This document shows positions 47,035-57,025 of a DNA stretch of 64,000 bases, piece by piece. Source of the DNA: Nocardioides humi (GTDB taxonomy: Bacteria; Actinomycetota; Actinomycetes; Propionibacteriales; Nocardioidaceae). Position 1 is the stretch's first letter. Each line of letters starts with the position of its first letter. The notes below the pieces were generated by a model. It searched no databases and had not been told where the DNA came from. It worked only from the letters and a program-made list of their open reading frames with translations. The position numbers and the translations under genes were made by a program. The DNA lies in contig NZ_CP041146.1 of NCBI RefSeq assembly GCF_006494775.1, positions 5,394,001 to 5,458,000 of the forward strand. The letters run 5' to 3'.

Positions 47035-47196
47035 ATGCTGGTCATCCTGGTGCCGAGCAGCCAGAAGGTCGGCACCTGGGGGATGCTGCCGGTCATGCTG
47101 CTCGCGGGCACGTCGGGGATCTTCTACCCGGTGCAGCGCCTCTGGGACTGGGTCGTCGAGGCAGCCCGGGACGCCTCGCTGCAGTGGGTCAAGTAG
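47035..47196 (+). CDS. Small possible membrane protein, 53 aa
   Basis: MLVILVPSSQKVGTWGMLPVMLLAGTSGIFYPVQRLWDWVVEAA then DASLQWVK. Codon pattern (strong GC at third positions), one amphiphilic hydrophobic segment and a TAGCGT hexamer 9 nt before the ATG support it as a real gene. It lies 28 bp after uppS. No homologue is recognised. Confidence 0.5.
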   Translation: MLVILVPSSQKVGTWGMLPVMLLAGTSGIFYPVQRLWDWVVEAARDASLQWVK

Positions 47197-47270
47197 AGAA
47201 GTCGCCGGGCCCGACCCACCTGCCACTGGTGTCGGTCATCGCGGGATGCGAGGGCGACGGAGCGCAGGGA

Positions 47271-47398
47271 GCGAGGGACGAGCGACCGGAGCGGAGGAGG
47301 CGAGTCTTCCCGCGAGCCGACCGTCTGGCCGCCAGGCGACCTGACACCGAGCGAGCCTCGACCGCGCGGCCGGCAGCGTGGCGCGAGGGACGAGCGAC
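47271..47398. repeat. 16-bp direct repeat pair in the uppS-znuB intergenic region
   Basis: GCGAGGGACGAGCGAC occurs at 47271-47286 and 47383-47398 within a 219-bp gap rich in GAGCGA/GGACGAG motifs. Nothing else is recognisable in the gap; similar short GAGCGA-rich repeats are common between actinobacterial genes. Confidence 0.6.
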
Positions 47399-47415
47399 AC
47401 GCTCGGCCCATGAAC

Positions 47416-48423
47416 CTAGTGCTCGTCGTAGTGGGCGCCGTGAGCCGCGTGGCGATGGCCGTCGTGGACGTAGTCGACGTGGTCGTCGTGGGGGACGGCG
47501 AGGTGCCCGCAGCCGGGCCCGTGGGCGTGCGGGTGCTCGTCGCAGGTCTCGTGGGCGGGCACGGCCCGGCCGGAGGCGAAGGGCTCGCGCAGCCGGGTGC
47601 GGCGGCGCAGCCAGATCCCGACCGGCCAGGTCAGGGCGTACAGGGTGAGGGCCAGGATGACGATGGTGGGTCCCGGCTGCACGGTCACGTCGCTCGGGGC
47701 GAGGGCGGCGAGGACCAGCCCGCCGACCGCCGCGAGGGTGCCGAGGAGCACGGAGGCGGCCATGGTGGTGCGGAACGAGCGGGACACCTGTTGGGCGGTC
47801 GCGACCGGGATCACCAGGAGCGCGGAGACCAGCAGCAGGCCGACGGTGCGCATGGCGACGGTGACGCTGACGGCCGCCAGCGCCGCGACCAGGAGGTTGT
47901 ACGCACGGACCCGCAGCCCGGCGACGCGGGCGAAGTCGGCGTCCTGGGCGATGGCGTACAGCTGGGGGGAGAGTCCGACGCACAGCACGATCACGATCGC
48001 CGCGAGGATCATGGTGGTGAGCACGTCGTCGACCGAGATCGCGGTGAGCGAGCCGAACAGGTAGCGGCCGATGGTCTGGGTGCCCTGCCCGTCGAGCCCG
48101 GTGATGAGCAGGCCGCCGGCCAGGCCGCCGTAGAACATCAGGGCGAGGGCGACGTCGCCGTTGGTGCGGCCCTTCTCGCGGATCAGCTCCATCAGGAAGG
48201 TGGCGAGCACGGTCACCACGACGGCCGTCCAGATCGGCGAGGTGCCGGTGACCAGGCCGATCGCCACACCGGTGACCGCCACGTGGCCGATGCCGTCGCC
48301 CATCAGCGCCATCCGGCGCTGGACGAGGTAGGTGCCGATCATCGGCGCCGCGATGCCGGTCGCCAGCGCGGCGATGAGCGCGCGCTGCATGAACGGCAGG
48401 GAGAACAGCTCGGCCGGGCTCAC
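47416..48423 (-). CDS. znuB: Zinc ABC transporter permease ZnuB-like
   Basis: 335 aa, eight to nine transmembrane segments of the ABC-3 family: FMQRALIAALATGIAAPMIGTYLVQRRMALMGDGIGHVAVTGVAIGL is typical. The cytoplasmic C-terminal tail is His-rich (HETCDEHPHAHGPGCGHLAVPHDDHVDYVHDGHRHAAHGAH), suited to metal binding. GTG start overlaps the ATPase stop (GTGA). Zinc specificity is inferred from the Zur-type operator. Confidence 0.9.
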   Translation of the reverse strand: MSPAELFSLPFMQRALIAALATGIAAPMIGTYLVQRRMALMGDGIGHVAVTGVAIGLVTGTSPIWTAVVVTVLATFLMELIREKGRTNGDVALALMFYGGLAGGLLITGLDGQGTQTIGRYLFGSLTAISVDDVLTTMILAAIVIVLCVGLSPQLYAIAQDADFARVAGLRVRAYNLLVAALAAVSVTVAMRTVGLLLVSALLVIPVATAQQVSRSFRTTMAASVLLGTLAAVGGLVLAALAPSDVTVQPGPTIVILALTLYALTWPVGIWLRRRTRLREPFASGRAVPAHETCDEHPHAHGPGCGHLAVPHDDHVDYVHDGHRHAAHGAHYDEH

Positions 48424-49253
48424 GGGCGCTCGTCCTCCGTGGTGTCGACCGGCGCGGAGATCTGCGGGGAGCGGTCGCCCGTGCTCGGCTCCGAGCCGGG
48501 GTGATGGTGGTGGGTGTGCGGCTCGGCGAGCCACGACGAGTGCACCTCGTGGTCGGCCAGCGGCGGGCCGTCGTACGCGATCCGGCCGTCGCGCATGACG
48601 ACGCACCGGTCGACGAGCGGCGCCAGCGGCCCGAGCTCGTGGGCGACCAGCACGATGGTGGCGCCGTCGTCCTTGAGGTGGCCGAGGGTGTCGGCGAGGA
48701 TCTGCTGGTTGGGCAGGTCGACGCCGGCGGTCGGCTCGTCGAGGAAGAAGAGGTCCGGCTCGCCGGCCAGCGCACGCGCGATGAGGACCCGCTGCTGCTG
48801 GCCGCCGGACAGGTCGCCCACGGACTCCCGGCGCCGGTCGCGGAGCCCCACGACGTCGAGCGCCCGCTCCACCGCGGACCGGTCGGCGCGGCTCAGCGGC
48901 CGCAGCAGGCGCCGGCGGGTGAGCCGGCCGGAGGCGACGACCTCCCAGACCGATGACGGTACGCCGGACGCGGCCGAGGCGCGCTGGGGGACGTACCCGA
49001 CGCGCTGCCAGGCGGCGTGGCGGTCGAGCGGCGCACCGAAGAGCCTCACCTCGCCCGTGGTCAGGGGGTTCAGCCCGACCAGGGTCCGGACCAGCGTGGA
49101 CTTGCCCGAGCCGTTGGCGCCCATCAGCGCCAGGAACTCCCCGTCGCGCACGGCGAGGTCGATGCCGCGCAGGATCGGGCGCCCGCCGAGCGCGACGCTG
49201 CCGTCGCGGACCGCGACGGCAGCGTCGGTGACGGGAGCGGAGGCTGAGGTCAT
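48420..49253 (-). CDS. znuC: Zinc ABC transporter ATP-binding protein ZnuC-like
   Basis: 277 aa. Walker A GANGSGKST, Q-loop VPQR, signature LSGGQQQR, Walker B LFFLDEPTAGVD, H-loop VAHELG. The C-terminus has a His cluster (HTHHHHPGSEPS) that is not part of the ATPase fold. ATG 49253 overlaps the znuA stop (ATGA). Confidence 0.92.
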   Translation of the reverse strand: MTSASAPVTDAAVAVRDGSVALGGRPILRGIDLAVRDGEFLALMGANGSGKSTLVRTLVGLNPLTTGEVRLFGAPLDRHAAWQRVGYVPQRASAASGVPSSVWEVVASGRLTRRRLLRPLSRADRSAVERALDVVGLRDRRRESVGDLSGGQQQRVLIARALAGEPDLFFLDEPTAGVDLPNQQILADTLGHLKDDGATIVLVAHELGPLAPLVDRCVVMRDGRIAYDGPPLADHEVHSSWLAEPHTHHHHPGSEPSTGDRSPQISAPVDTTEDERP

Positions 49254-50245
49254 GAGCACCCGTTGGCGGTGCGCAGGGCGGCCAGGTTGGACCGCATGAG
49301 AGACAGGTAGTCCTGGTCCGCGGTCTCGTCGGTGAGGCCCTCGATCGGGTCGAGCACCTTGCTCTCGATGCCGAGGTCGCCGGCGAGGGTCTCCGCGGTC
49401 TTGGGGCTCACCAGCGTCTCGCTGAAGACCGTGGTGATCCCCTCGCGCCGGATCAGCTGCTGGAGCTCGGCGATCGCGGCCGGGGTCGGCTCGGCGTCGG
49501 GGGAGAGCCCAGCGATCGATGCCATGTGCAGACCGTACTTCTCCAGGTAGCCGAACGCGTCATGGGAGACCACGATCGTGTCCCGCTCGCACGACGAGAG
49601 CCCCGCCTCGAACTCCTGGTCCAGCGCCTCCAGGTCGGAGCGCAGGTCGGCCGCGTTGGCCGCGTAGTCCGCCGCGTGGTCGGGGTCGAGCTCCGACAGC
49701 GAGGTCGCCACGGCGTCGCCGAAGGCTGCCACCCGGATCGGGTCGTGCCAGAAGTGCGGGTCGAACTCGCCGTGCTCGTGGTCCTCCTCGCCCTCCTCGC
49801 CCTCCTCGCCCTCTTCGTCGGCGTGCTCGTCGCCTTCCTCGTCCGCGTGCTCGTCGTGGTCCTCGTGCTCCTCGAAGGGCTCCAGCTCGACCACGTCGGC
49901 GACGTCGAGCGTCTCGCCGCCGGCGTTCTCGGCGACCGTCTCGTCCACCGCGGGCTGGAACTCGCTCTCGAAGACCACCAGGTCGGCCGCCGCGATCCGC
50001 GCGGTGTCCTGCACGTTGATCTCCAGGTCGTGCGGCTCCACGCCCGCCTTGGTGAGGGAGGTGACCTTCGCGTGGTCGCCGGCGACCCGCGCGGCGACGT
50101 ACTCCAGCGGGTAGAAGGCGGCGACGACCTCGGGCCTGGCCCCGGAGGTGCCCGACTTCGTGTCGCCGCCGTCGGAGAAGGCCGAGCAGCCGGCGGTGGC
50201 GAGGGCGAGCGTGGTGACGGCGACGACGGCCTGCAGAGAGCGCAT
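49250..50245 (-). CDS. znuA: Zinc ABC transporter substrate-binding lipoprotein ZnuA-like
   Basis: 331 aa. Lipoprotein signal VAVTTLALATAGC. Cluster 9 (SBP_bac_9) binding sites: AGVEPHDLEIN, DPHFWHDP, VSHDAFGYLEKYGL, and a late Glu/Asp. An Asp/Glu/His-rich loop (EEHEDHDEHADEEGDEHADEEGEEGE and following) between strands is the usual zinc-capturing insertion. The Zur-like palindrome covers the start: three ATGs (50245, 50254, 50260) lie in it; 50245 is chosen because the family starts with a short basic signal and the operator would otherwise be translated. Confidence 0.9.
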   Translation of the reverse strand: MRSLQAVVAVTTLALATAGCSAFSDGGDTKSGTSGARPEVVAAFYPLEYVAARVAGDHAKVTSLTKAGVEPHDLEINVQDTARIAAADLVVFESEFQPAVDETVAENAGGETLDVADVVELEPFEEHEDHDEHADEEGDEHADEEGEEGEEGEEDHEHGEFDPHFWHDPIRVAAFGDAVATSLSELDPDHAADYAANAADLRSDLEALDQEFEAGLSSCERDTIVVSHDAFGYLEKYGLHMASIAGLSPDAEPTPAAIAELQQLIRREGITTVFSETLVSPKTAETLAGDLGIESKVLDPIEGLTDETADQDYLSLMRSNLAALRTANGCS

Positions 50246-50260
50246 GAGAATCATTCTCAT
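50244..50260. promoter_or_regulatory. Zur-type operator over the znuA start
   Basis: ATGAGAATCATTCTCAT is a near-perfect 17-bp palindrome fitting actinobacterial Zur sites (consensus like TGAAAATSATTTTCA). It overlaps the start codon of znuA, so zinc-bound Zur would block the transcription start. Confidence 0.82.
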
Positions 50261-50315
50261 CCGTGGGCGGGTCGCCGTCAAATCGATGCGGCGGGCGCGT
50301 GCGTAGAGTGCGGCC

Positions 50316-50630
50316 GTGCTCGTCGTGAACCGCTTCCGCGCAGGGGAGGACCCGGACGGGCTCCGGGCCGACCTCGAGCGCGTCCACCGCCTCCTCGCCG
50401 AGCAGACCGGGTACGTCGACGGCTGGGTCGGCCGCAATGTCGACGACCCCGGCCTGTGGACGCTCACCACCCGCTGGGCCAACGTCGGGGCGTACCGGCG
50501 CGCGCTGTCGTCGTACGACCTGAAGCTGCACGGCGTCCCGGTGCTCAGCCGGGCCATCGACGAGCCCGGCGCCTACGAGGTCGTGGAGCCCGGAGGAATG
50601 CTCAACGTGGCGGAGTCTCGCGTAACCTAG
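50316..50630 (+). CDS. Antibiotic biosynthesis monooxygenase (ABM)-domain protein
   Basis: 104 aa, ferredoxin-like ABM fold: VLVVNRFRAGEDPDGLRADLERVHRLLAEQTGYVDGWVGRNVDDPGLWTLTTRWANVGAYRRALSS. GTG 50316 is 6 nt after TAGAGT (50304-50309). Divergent from znuA (70 bp). Enzymatic activity is uncertain. Confidence 0.85.
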   Translation: MLVVNRFRAGEDPDGLRADLERVHRLLAEQTGYVDGWVGRNVDDPGLWTLTTRWANVGAYRRALSSYDLKLHGVPVLSRAIDEPGAYEVVEPGGMLNVAESRVT

Positions 50631-50702
50631 GGGCTTCGCTCTGCGAGTCGCGCACCAAGCCCGCCCGGCAGCCAGCCGGGCTCGTCCCACAAAGGAATCC
50701 AC

Positions 50703-52093
<1,391 letters not shown>

Positions 52094-52100
<7 letters not shown>

Positions 52101-52768
52101 GGGGCACCCGGCTGGTGATCGCCGCGGGCCTCGCGCTCACGGCCCTGGCCGGGTGCGGCTCCGACGACGGCGACGACGCCGAGGAGCGGCCGTCGCCGAG
52201 CGAGGCGACGTCCGCCGCCCCGGCGACGTACCTGCCGGTGCCCGAGGACGTCACGCTCACCGAGCCCGGGACCGCCCTCGCGCTGGGGGAGGAGGGCGTC
52301 GTGGCGTTCCAGCGGCGCCAGGACGAGGTCGGCGTGCTCGCCGTCACCGTCGAGCGGATCGAGCGCACCTCGTTCCAGAAGTCCTTCAAGGGCTGGAACG
52401 TCGACGACGTGACGGCCGCGCGGACGCCGTACTTCGTGCGCGTGAGGGTCGCCAACGCCGGTGACGTCGACCTCGGCGGGCTGCGGCTCGACAACGTGCT
52501 GTGGGCCGAGGACGGCACCACCCTCGAGGCGCCCAACTACTACACCGCCGAGCAGCTGCCGGTGTGCTCCGGCGACCCGCTGCCGGCGCCGTTCGCGGAG
52601 GGCGCCACCGCCGAGCTGTGCCAGGTCTACTTCATCGCCCCGACCCGGGAGCTGGAGCGGGTCTCCTTCACGCCCTTCGGCGGGCTGGACGCGATCAGCT
52701 GGAGCGGCGAGCTGAGCCCGGTCAAGAAGGTGAAGAAGAACAAGGAGAAGGACGAGGAGACCCCGTGA
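52094..52768 (+). CDS. Lipoprotein with a DUF4352-like domain
   Basis: 224 aa. Lipobox in [10 protein letters not shown], acidic linker, then an Ig-like domain ([70 protein letters not shown]), and a basic C-terminal tail ([14 protein letters not shown]) overlapping dusB. Overlaps the glyS stop by 7 bp. Function unknown. Confidence 0.75.
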
Positions 52769-53906
52769 GCGGCCTGCGCCTCGGCCCGCTCGAGGTGCCG
52801 GCGCCCGTCGTCCTGGCGCCGATGGCCGGCATCACCAACGCCGCCTACCGCCGGCTGTGCGCCGAGCAGGGCGCGGGCCTGTACGTCTGCGAGATGATCA
52901 CCAGCCGCGGCCTGGTCGAGGGCGACGAGACCACCCGGCGGATGCTGGTCTTCGACGAGGCCGAGAAGGTCCGCTCGGTCCAGCTCTACGGCACCGATCC
53001 GGTGTACGTCGGCAAGGCCACCCGCATCCTGTGCGAGGAGTACGGCGTCGCGCACGTCGACCTCAACTTCGGCTGCCCGGTGCCGAAGGTCACCCGCAAG
53101 GGCGGCGGTGGGGCGCTGCCGTGGAAGCGCAACCTGCTGGGCCGGATCCTGGAGGAGGCGGTGGCCGCGGCGGCGCCGTACGACGTGCCGGTGACGATGA
53201 AGACCCGCAAGGGCCTCGACGACGACCACCTCACCTATCTCGACGCCGGCCGGATCGCTCAGGACGCCGGGTGCGCGGCGATCGCCCTGCACGGGCGGAC
53301 CGTCGCGCAGGCCTACTCCGGCCAGGCCGACTGGGACGCGATCGCCGCCCTGGTCGAGCACGTCGACATCCCGGTCCTCGGCAACGGCGACATCTGGGAG
53401 GCGGCCGACGCGCTGCGGATGGTCGAGCAGACCGGCGTCGCCGGCATCGTGGTCGGGCGCGGCTGCCTGGGGCGGCCCTGGCTGTTCCGCGACCTCGCGG
53501 CGGCGTTCTCCGACGACGGCCCGGGGGAGACGACGCTCCCGACCCTGGGCGAGGTCACGGTCATGATGCGCCGTCACGCCGAGCTGCTGTGCGAGCACAT
53601 GGGCGAGGAGCGGGGCTGCAAGGAGTTCCGCAAGCACGTCACGTGGTACCTCAAGGGGTTCCGGGCCGGCGGCGAGCTGCGGCGCTCGCTGGGCCTGGTC
53701 GACTCGCTCGCCACGCTCGACCGGCTGCTCGCCGACCTCGACCCGGCCGAGCCGTTCCCCGCCTCCGAGCTCGGCGCCCCCGCGGCCGGCAGGGTGCCCC
53801 CCGGCACCGCGTGGTGCTCCCGGAGGGCTGGCTGGACGACACCGACGGGCTCGGCGACGGCTGCTCCGGCGTACTGGAGGACGTCGACGAGACCACCGGC
53901 GGGTGA
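52765..53906 (+). CDS. dusB: tRNA-dihydrouridine synthase DusB (frame broken near 3' end)
   Basis: Flavin-dependent reduction of uridine in the tRNA D-loop. LAPMAGITNAAYRRLCAEQGAG, DLNFGCPVPKVTRKGGGGALP (catalytic Cys), LHGRTVAQAYSGQADWDAI, VLGNGDIWEAADAL. GTG 52765 overlaps the lipoprotein stop. At the C5 run 53777-53781 the frame shifts; one extra C restores ELGAPRGRQGAPRHRVVLPEGWLDDTDGLGDG and a stop at 53904-53906 (380 aa). The uncorrected frame runs on into non-coding sequence. The enzymatic core is unaffected. Confidence 0.9.
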
Positions 53907-54037
53907 CCCGACTCACCCCTCCGAGCGGTCTCACCAATTGGTTGAAGGCTTGATCTCTGTGCTCTACTCGCACGATGCTCTGGCGCAGGCCAGGGTTCTC
54001 GGGATGCATCTGTAAGCGACAGCAAAGGAATCAGCGC

Positions 54038-54892
54038 GTGGCCACCAGCCACAAGCGGGAAACCGCGCGACGTACGCCCCGAGCCGCCGTTCTGGCCGGC
54101 TCCCTCGCCGCCCTCGCGACCACCGCGGTCGTCACGGGAGGCGTCCTCAACTCCTCGGCCCCCGGCGCCGACCTCGTCGCCGTCGACCGCTCGAAGGCCG
54201 CGGCCGGCTCCGTCGGCGACAGCGGCCGCCGCCTCCCCGTCCTGTCCCGCAGCGCGGACCGGTCCGCCGACGCCATCGGCACCGAGCTCGACGCGCTGCT
54301 CTCCGACGACGCGACCGCGAAGGCCGTCGCCGAGGCCGACCAGCGCCGCTGGACCGCCGCCCCGCTGAACCTGTGGACCCGCCCTGACAAGCGGGCCAAG
54401 CAGGTCGGCGAGATCGAGGTGGGCGAGAAGGTCCTCCTCACCGGCCGCACGTACGGCGAGCGCGCCGAGATCGTCCTCGACGGCAAGTCCCGCTGGGTGA
54501 CCGCCGGACACTTCTCCGACGAGAAGCCGGCCACCCTCGGCGGCGCCTGCACCAACGGCACCAGCGTCCCGGCCAACGTCAGCGCCAGCATCAAGAAGGT
54601 GCACGAGGCGGTCTGCGCGAACTTCCCGGAGGTCCGCGTCTACGGCACCCTCCGCGGCGGCGGCGGCGACCACCCCCGCGGCCGGGCCGTCGACATCATG
54701 ATCTCGGGCGCCCGCGGCTGGGAGATCGCGAACTTCGTTCGCGCGAACTACTCCGCCCTCGGCGTCTCGTACGTCATCTACGCGCAGAAGATCTGGTCCG
54801 TGGAGCGCTCCGGCGAGGGTTGGCGGGGCATGCCGAACCGCGGCTCGGCCACCGCCAACCACTACGACCACGTGCACGTCTCGGTCTTCTGA
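54038..54892 (+). CDS. Secreted SH3/M15-like peptidase-domain protein
   Basis: 284 aa. N-terminal signal anchor (RAAVLAGSLAALATTAVVTGGVL); SH3-like segment at ~105-165 (RWTAAPLNLWTRPDKRAKQVGEIEVGEKVLLTGRTYGERAEIVLDGKSRWVTAGH); C-terminal domain with HPRGRAVDIMI (metal His/Asp) and NHYDHVHVSVF (last His), the ARB_07466/M15-like arrangement seen in many actinobacterial exported proteins. Peptidoglycan target is inferred. GTG 54038 is preceded by AAAGGA. Upstream 53907-54037 shows a TTGAAG element at 53942 but no clear riboswitch. Confidence 0.82.
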   Translation: MATSHKRETARRTPRAAVLAGSLAALATTAVVTGGVLNSSAPGADLVAVDRSKAAAGSVGDSGRRLPVLSRSADRSADAIGTELDALLSDDATAKAVAEADQRRWTAAPLNLWTRPDKRAKQVGEIEVGEKVLLTGRTYGERAEIVLDGKSRWVTAGHFSDEKPATLGGACTNGTSVPANVSASIKKVHEAVCANFPEVRVYGTLRGGGGDHPRGRAVDIMISGARGWEIANFVRANYSALGVSYVIYAQKIWSVERSGEGWRGMPNRGSATANHYDHVHVSVF

Positions 54893-54896
54893 CAAT

Positions 54897-54944
54897 GTCG
54901 GACGTTGCATCCGACGTACGATTCTTGCGTTGGATGTAGGCGCC
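54897..54944 (+). terminator. Possible terminator hairpins after the M15-like gene
   Basis: GTCGGA-CGTTGCA-TCCGAC (54897-54915) and an overlapping CATCCGACG / CGTTGGATG pair (one mismatch) can fold alternatively just after the stop. No T-tract. The gap to 55014 holds nothing else I can identify. Confidence 0.3.
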
Positions 54945-55014
54945 ATGCAGCCTTGTGGTGGGCCCGAACGACTTCCGCCGTCGTGCGAGGCGACACGCGT
55001 CCCCATCGTCCAGC

Positions 55015-55929
55015 TCAGAGCTTGTCGGTGAAGAAGGGGCCGAGCTTGCTGACGGCCTCGGCGACCTCCTTCTCGCCGTCGTAGAGCTCCATGTGGTTCG
55101 CGCCCTCGACGACGTGGAACGACTTGTCCGTGCTGGCGGCGCGCTCGTACAGGTCGTCGCTCATCCACTTCGACCCCGCCTCGCTGCCCGCGATCAACAG
55201 CAGCGGCTGGGTCAGGAACGCCTCGGCCTTGTGGAAGGCGTCGTAGGCGATGATCTGCGACAGGCTGCGCGCGGTCATGTAGCCCGGGGCATTCGGGTGC
55301 TCGCAGCGCGGCGTGTGGTAGTACTCCCACGCCTGGCGGAGCTCCTCGTTCGGGGCGTCCTCCTCCTTCATCGGCGCCAGCGGGAACGGGTTGTCCTTCC
55401 CCGCGGCATCGGCGGTGCGCGCGTCCGCGCCCATCTTCAGGACCGGAGCCGCGTCGGCATCCTTGACGTCGTTGGTCCAGCCGTTGCGGAACATCTGGCC
55501 GATGTTGACCATGCTGACGGTTCCCACAGCCTTGATGCGGGGGTCGTCGATCGCGGCGTTGGCCGTGTAGCCGGCGCCGGCGCAGATGCCCATCGCGCCG
55601 ATCCGGTCGCTGTCGACGTAGTCGAGCGTGGTCAGGTGGTCCACGACCGCGGACACGTCCTCGGTGCGGATGTAGGGGTTCTCCAGCTGACGCGGCTCGC
55701 CCGTGCTCGCGCCCTGGAACGACGCGTCATAGGCGACCGTGACGAACCCGAGCTCCGCCAGCATGCCCGCGTACAGACCCGCGGTCTGCTCCTTCACGCC
55801 GCCGCCGGGATGGGAGACGACGACGGCCGGGTAGGTCCTCGATGCGTCGAAGTCCGGCGGGAGGTTGATCACGGCCGCCAGCGTCGTTCCGTAGCCGTTC
55901 AGGGTCTTGATGTCGATGTTCTCACTCAT
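55015..55929 (-). CDS. Alpha/beta hydrolase (YcjY/DLH-like)
   Basis: 304 aa. PAVVVSHPGGGVKEQTAGLYAGMLAELGFVTVAYDASFQGASTGEPR and GAMGICAGAGYTANAAIDDPRIKAVGTV: the nucleophile position is Cys in a GICAGAG elbow, as in the YcjY/CocE-related group. Ends in LLLIAGSEAGSKW and VVEGANHMELYD (Asp and His). Lower GC than its neighbours and A/T-richer codons suggest an accessory gene. It is divergent from an XRE/MmyB-type regulator that probably controls it. GGGAGAA precedes ATG 55929. Confidence 0.85.
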   Translation of the reverse strand: MSENIDIKTLNGYGTTLAAVINLPPDFDASRTYPAVVVSHPGGGVKEQTAGLYAGMLAELGFVTVAYDASFQGASTGEPRQLENPYIRTEDVSAVVDHLTTLDYVDSDRIGAMGICAGAGYTANAAIDDPRIKAVGTVSMVNIGQMFRNGWTNDVKDADAAPVLKMGADARTADAAGKDNPFPLAPMKEEDAPNEELRQAWEYYHTPRCEHPNAPGYMTARSLSQIIAYDAFHKAEAFLTQPLLLIAGSEAGSKWMSDDLYERAASTDKSFHVVEGANHMELYDGEKEVAEAVSKLGPFFTDKL

Positions 55930-56124
55930 GGGTTCTCCCTTCGCTTCATGCCTGTGCGTGGGGCCTGCGTCTCGCGATCCCTGTCGCACCGAACAGCTCA
56001 ATCGTGGAACGCGACCGACGGCCCCGGAAGGTTCCGTTGGAACCCCCTCCGTCCCCACTGGTAGGCGCTCGCGGGGTTCTGGCAGGGCCTGTCTCCCGGC
56101 AGCAGGCGTTCGTAGGCTTGGGCC

Positions 56125-57006
56125 ATGAGTCCGAAGGACGAGCGCGTGCGGGACTTCCTGTCCACCCGCCGCGCGAAGATCACCCCGGACATGGCCGGGC
56201 TGCCCACAGGCAGCGGCGTCCGGCGCGTGCCCGGCCTGCGTCGCGAGGAGGTCGCGATCCTCTCCGGCGTCTCCGTCGACTACTACACCCGGATCGAGAA
56301 GGGCGACCTCACCGGCGTCTCCGACGAGGTCCTCGATGCCGTCGCCCGTGTCCTGCAGATGACCGACGACGAGACCGCCTACCTCTATGACCTCGCCCGC
56401 GCGGTCCGTCGGCCCGCCCGCGCCCGCAGACGGACCAGACCGTCGTCGATCCTTCCGCAGCAGGCGCAGCTGCTCATCGACTCCATGAGCACCACGCCGG
56501 TCATCGCGCACAACGGATGCCTGGACATCCTGGCCGCGAACCCGCTGGGCCGGGCACTGTTCTCCGACATCTACGACAGCCCGACCAGGAGATCCGCAGT
56601 CGCGCCGCCCAACCTGGCATCGTTCGTGTTCCTCGACCCCGTCGCCGGGGAGTTCTACGCCGACCTCGACGACGCCGCAGACACCACGGTGCGGATACTG
56701 CGCACCCAAGCCGCCTCCACCCCGCACGACTCACGTCTCACCGCCCTCGTCGGGGAGCTCTCCACCCGCAGCGAGGACTTCCGCGCCCGCTGGGGCGCCC
56801 ACGACGTCGGCAAACATCGCGCCGGCAGCAAGACCCTCCATCACCGCGAGGTCGGCGACCTCGTCCTCGGGTTCGAGGAACTCACCCTCGACTCCATCCC
56901 GTCGATCACGCTGTCCGCCTACATTGCCGAGCCCGCCTCTGCGACCGCCGAACGGCTTCAGCTCCTCGCGGCTCTGGCCCTCACAGCGACCCCCGCACAG
57001 CCCTGA
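56125..57006 (+). CDS. XRE-family regulator with MmyB-like ligand-binding domain
   Basis: 293 aa. N-terminal HTH (GVRRVPGLRREEVAILSGVSVDYYTRIEKGDLTGVSDEVLDAVARVLQM) followed by the MLTR_LBD region (PQQAQLLIDSMSTTPVIAHNGCLDILAANPLGRALFSDI). This class often binds fatty acids and regulates an adjacent divergent dehydrogenase or hydrolase, here the gene ending at 55015. The 195-bp intergenic region must contain the operators; no clear palindrome was recognised. Confidence 0.9.
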   Translation: MSPKDERVRDFLSTRRAKITPDMAGLPTGSGVRRVPGLRREEVAILSGVSVDYYTRIEKGDLTGVSDEVLDAVARVLQMTDDETAYLYDLARAVRRPARARRRTRPSSILPQQAQLLIDSMSTTPVIAHNGCLDILAANPLGRALFSDIYDSPTRRSAVAPPNLASFVFLDPVAGEFYADLDDAADTTVRILRTQAASTPHDSRLTALVGELSTRSEDFRARWGAHDVGKHRAGSKTLHHREVGDLVLGFEELTLDSIPSITLSAYIAEPASATAERLQLLAALALTATPAQP

Positions 57007-57025
57007 GGACCGCCGGGTGAGCATG

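Noticed and set aside
53907..54037. c-di-AMP (ydaO) riboswitch upstream of the secreted M15-like gene.
   Set aside because: Such genes are often riboswitch-controlled, but the 131-bp leader lacks recognisable ydaO core sequences or enough paired elements.
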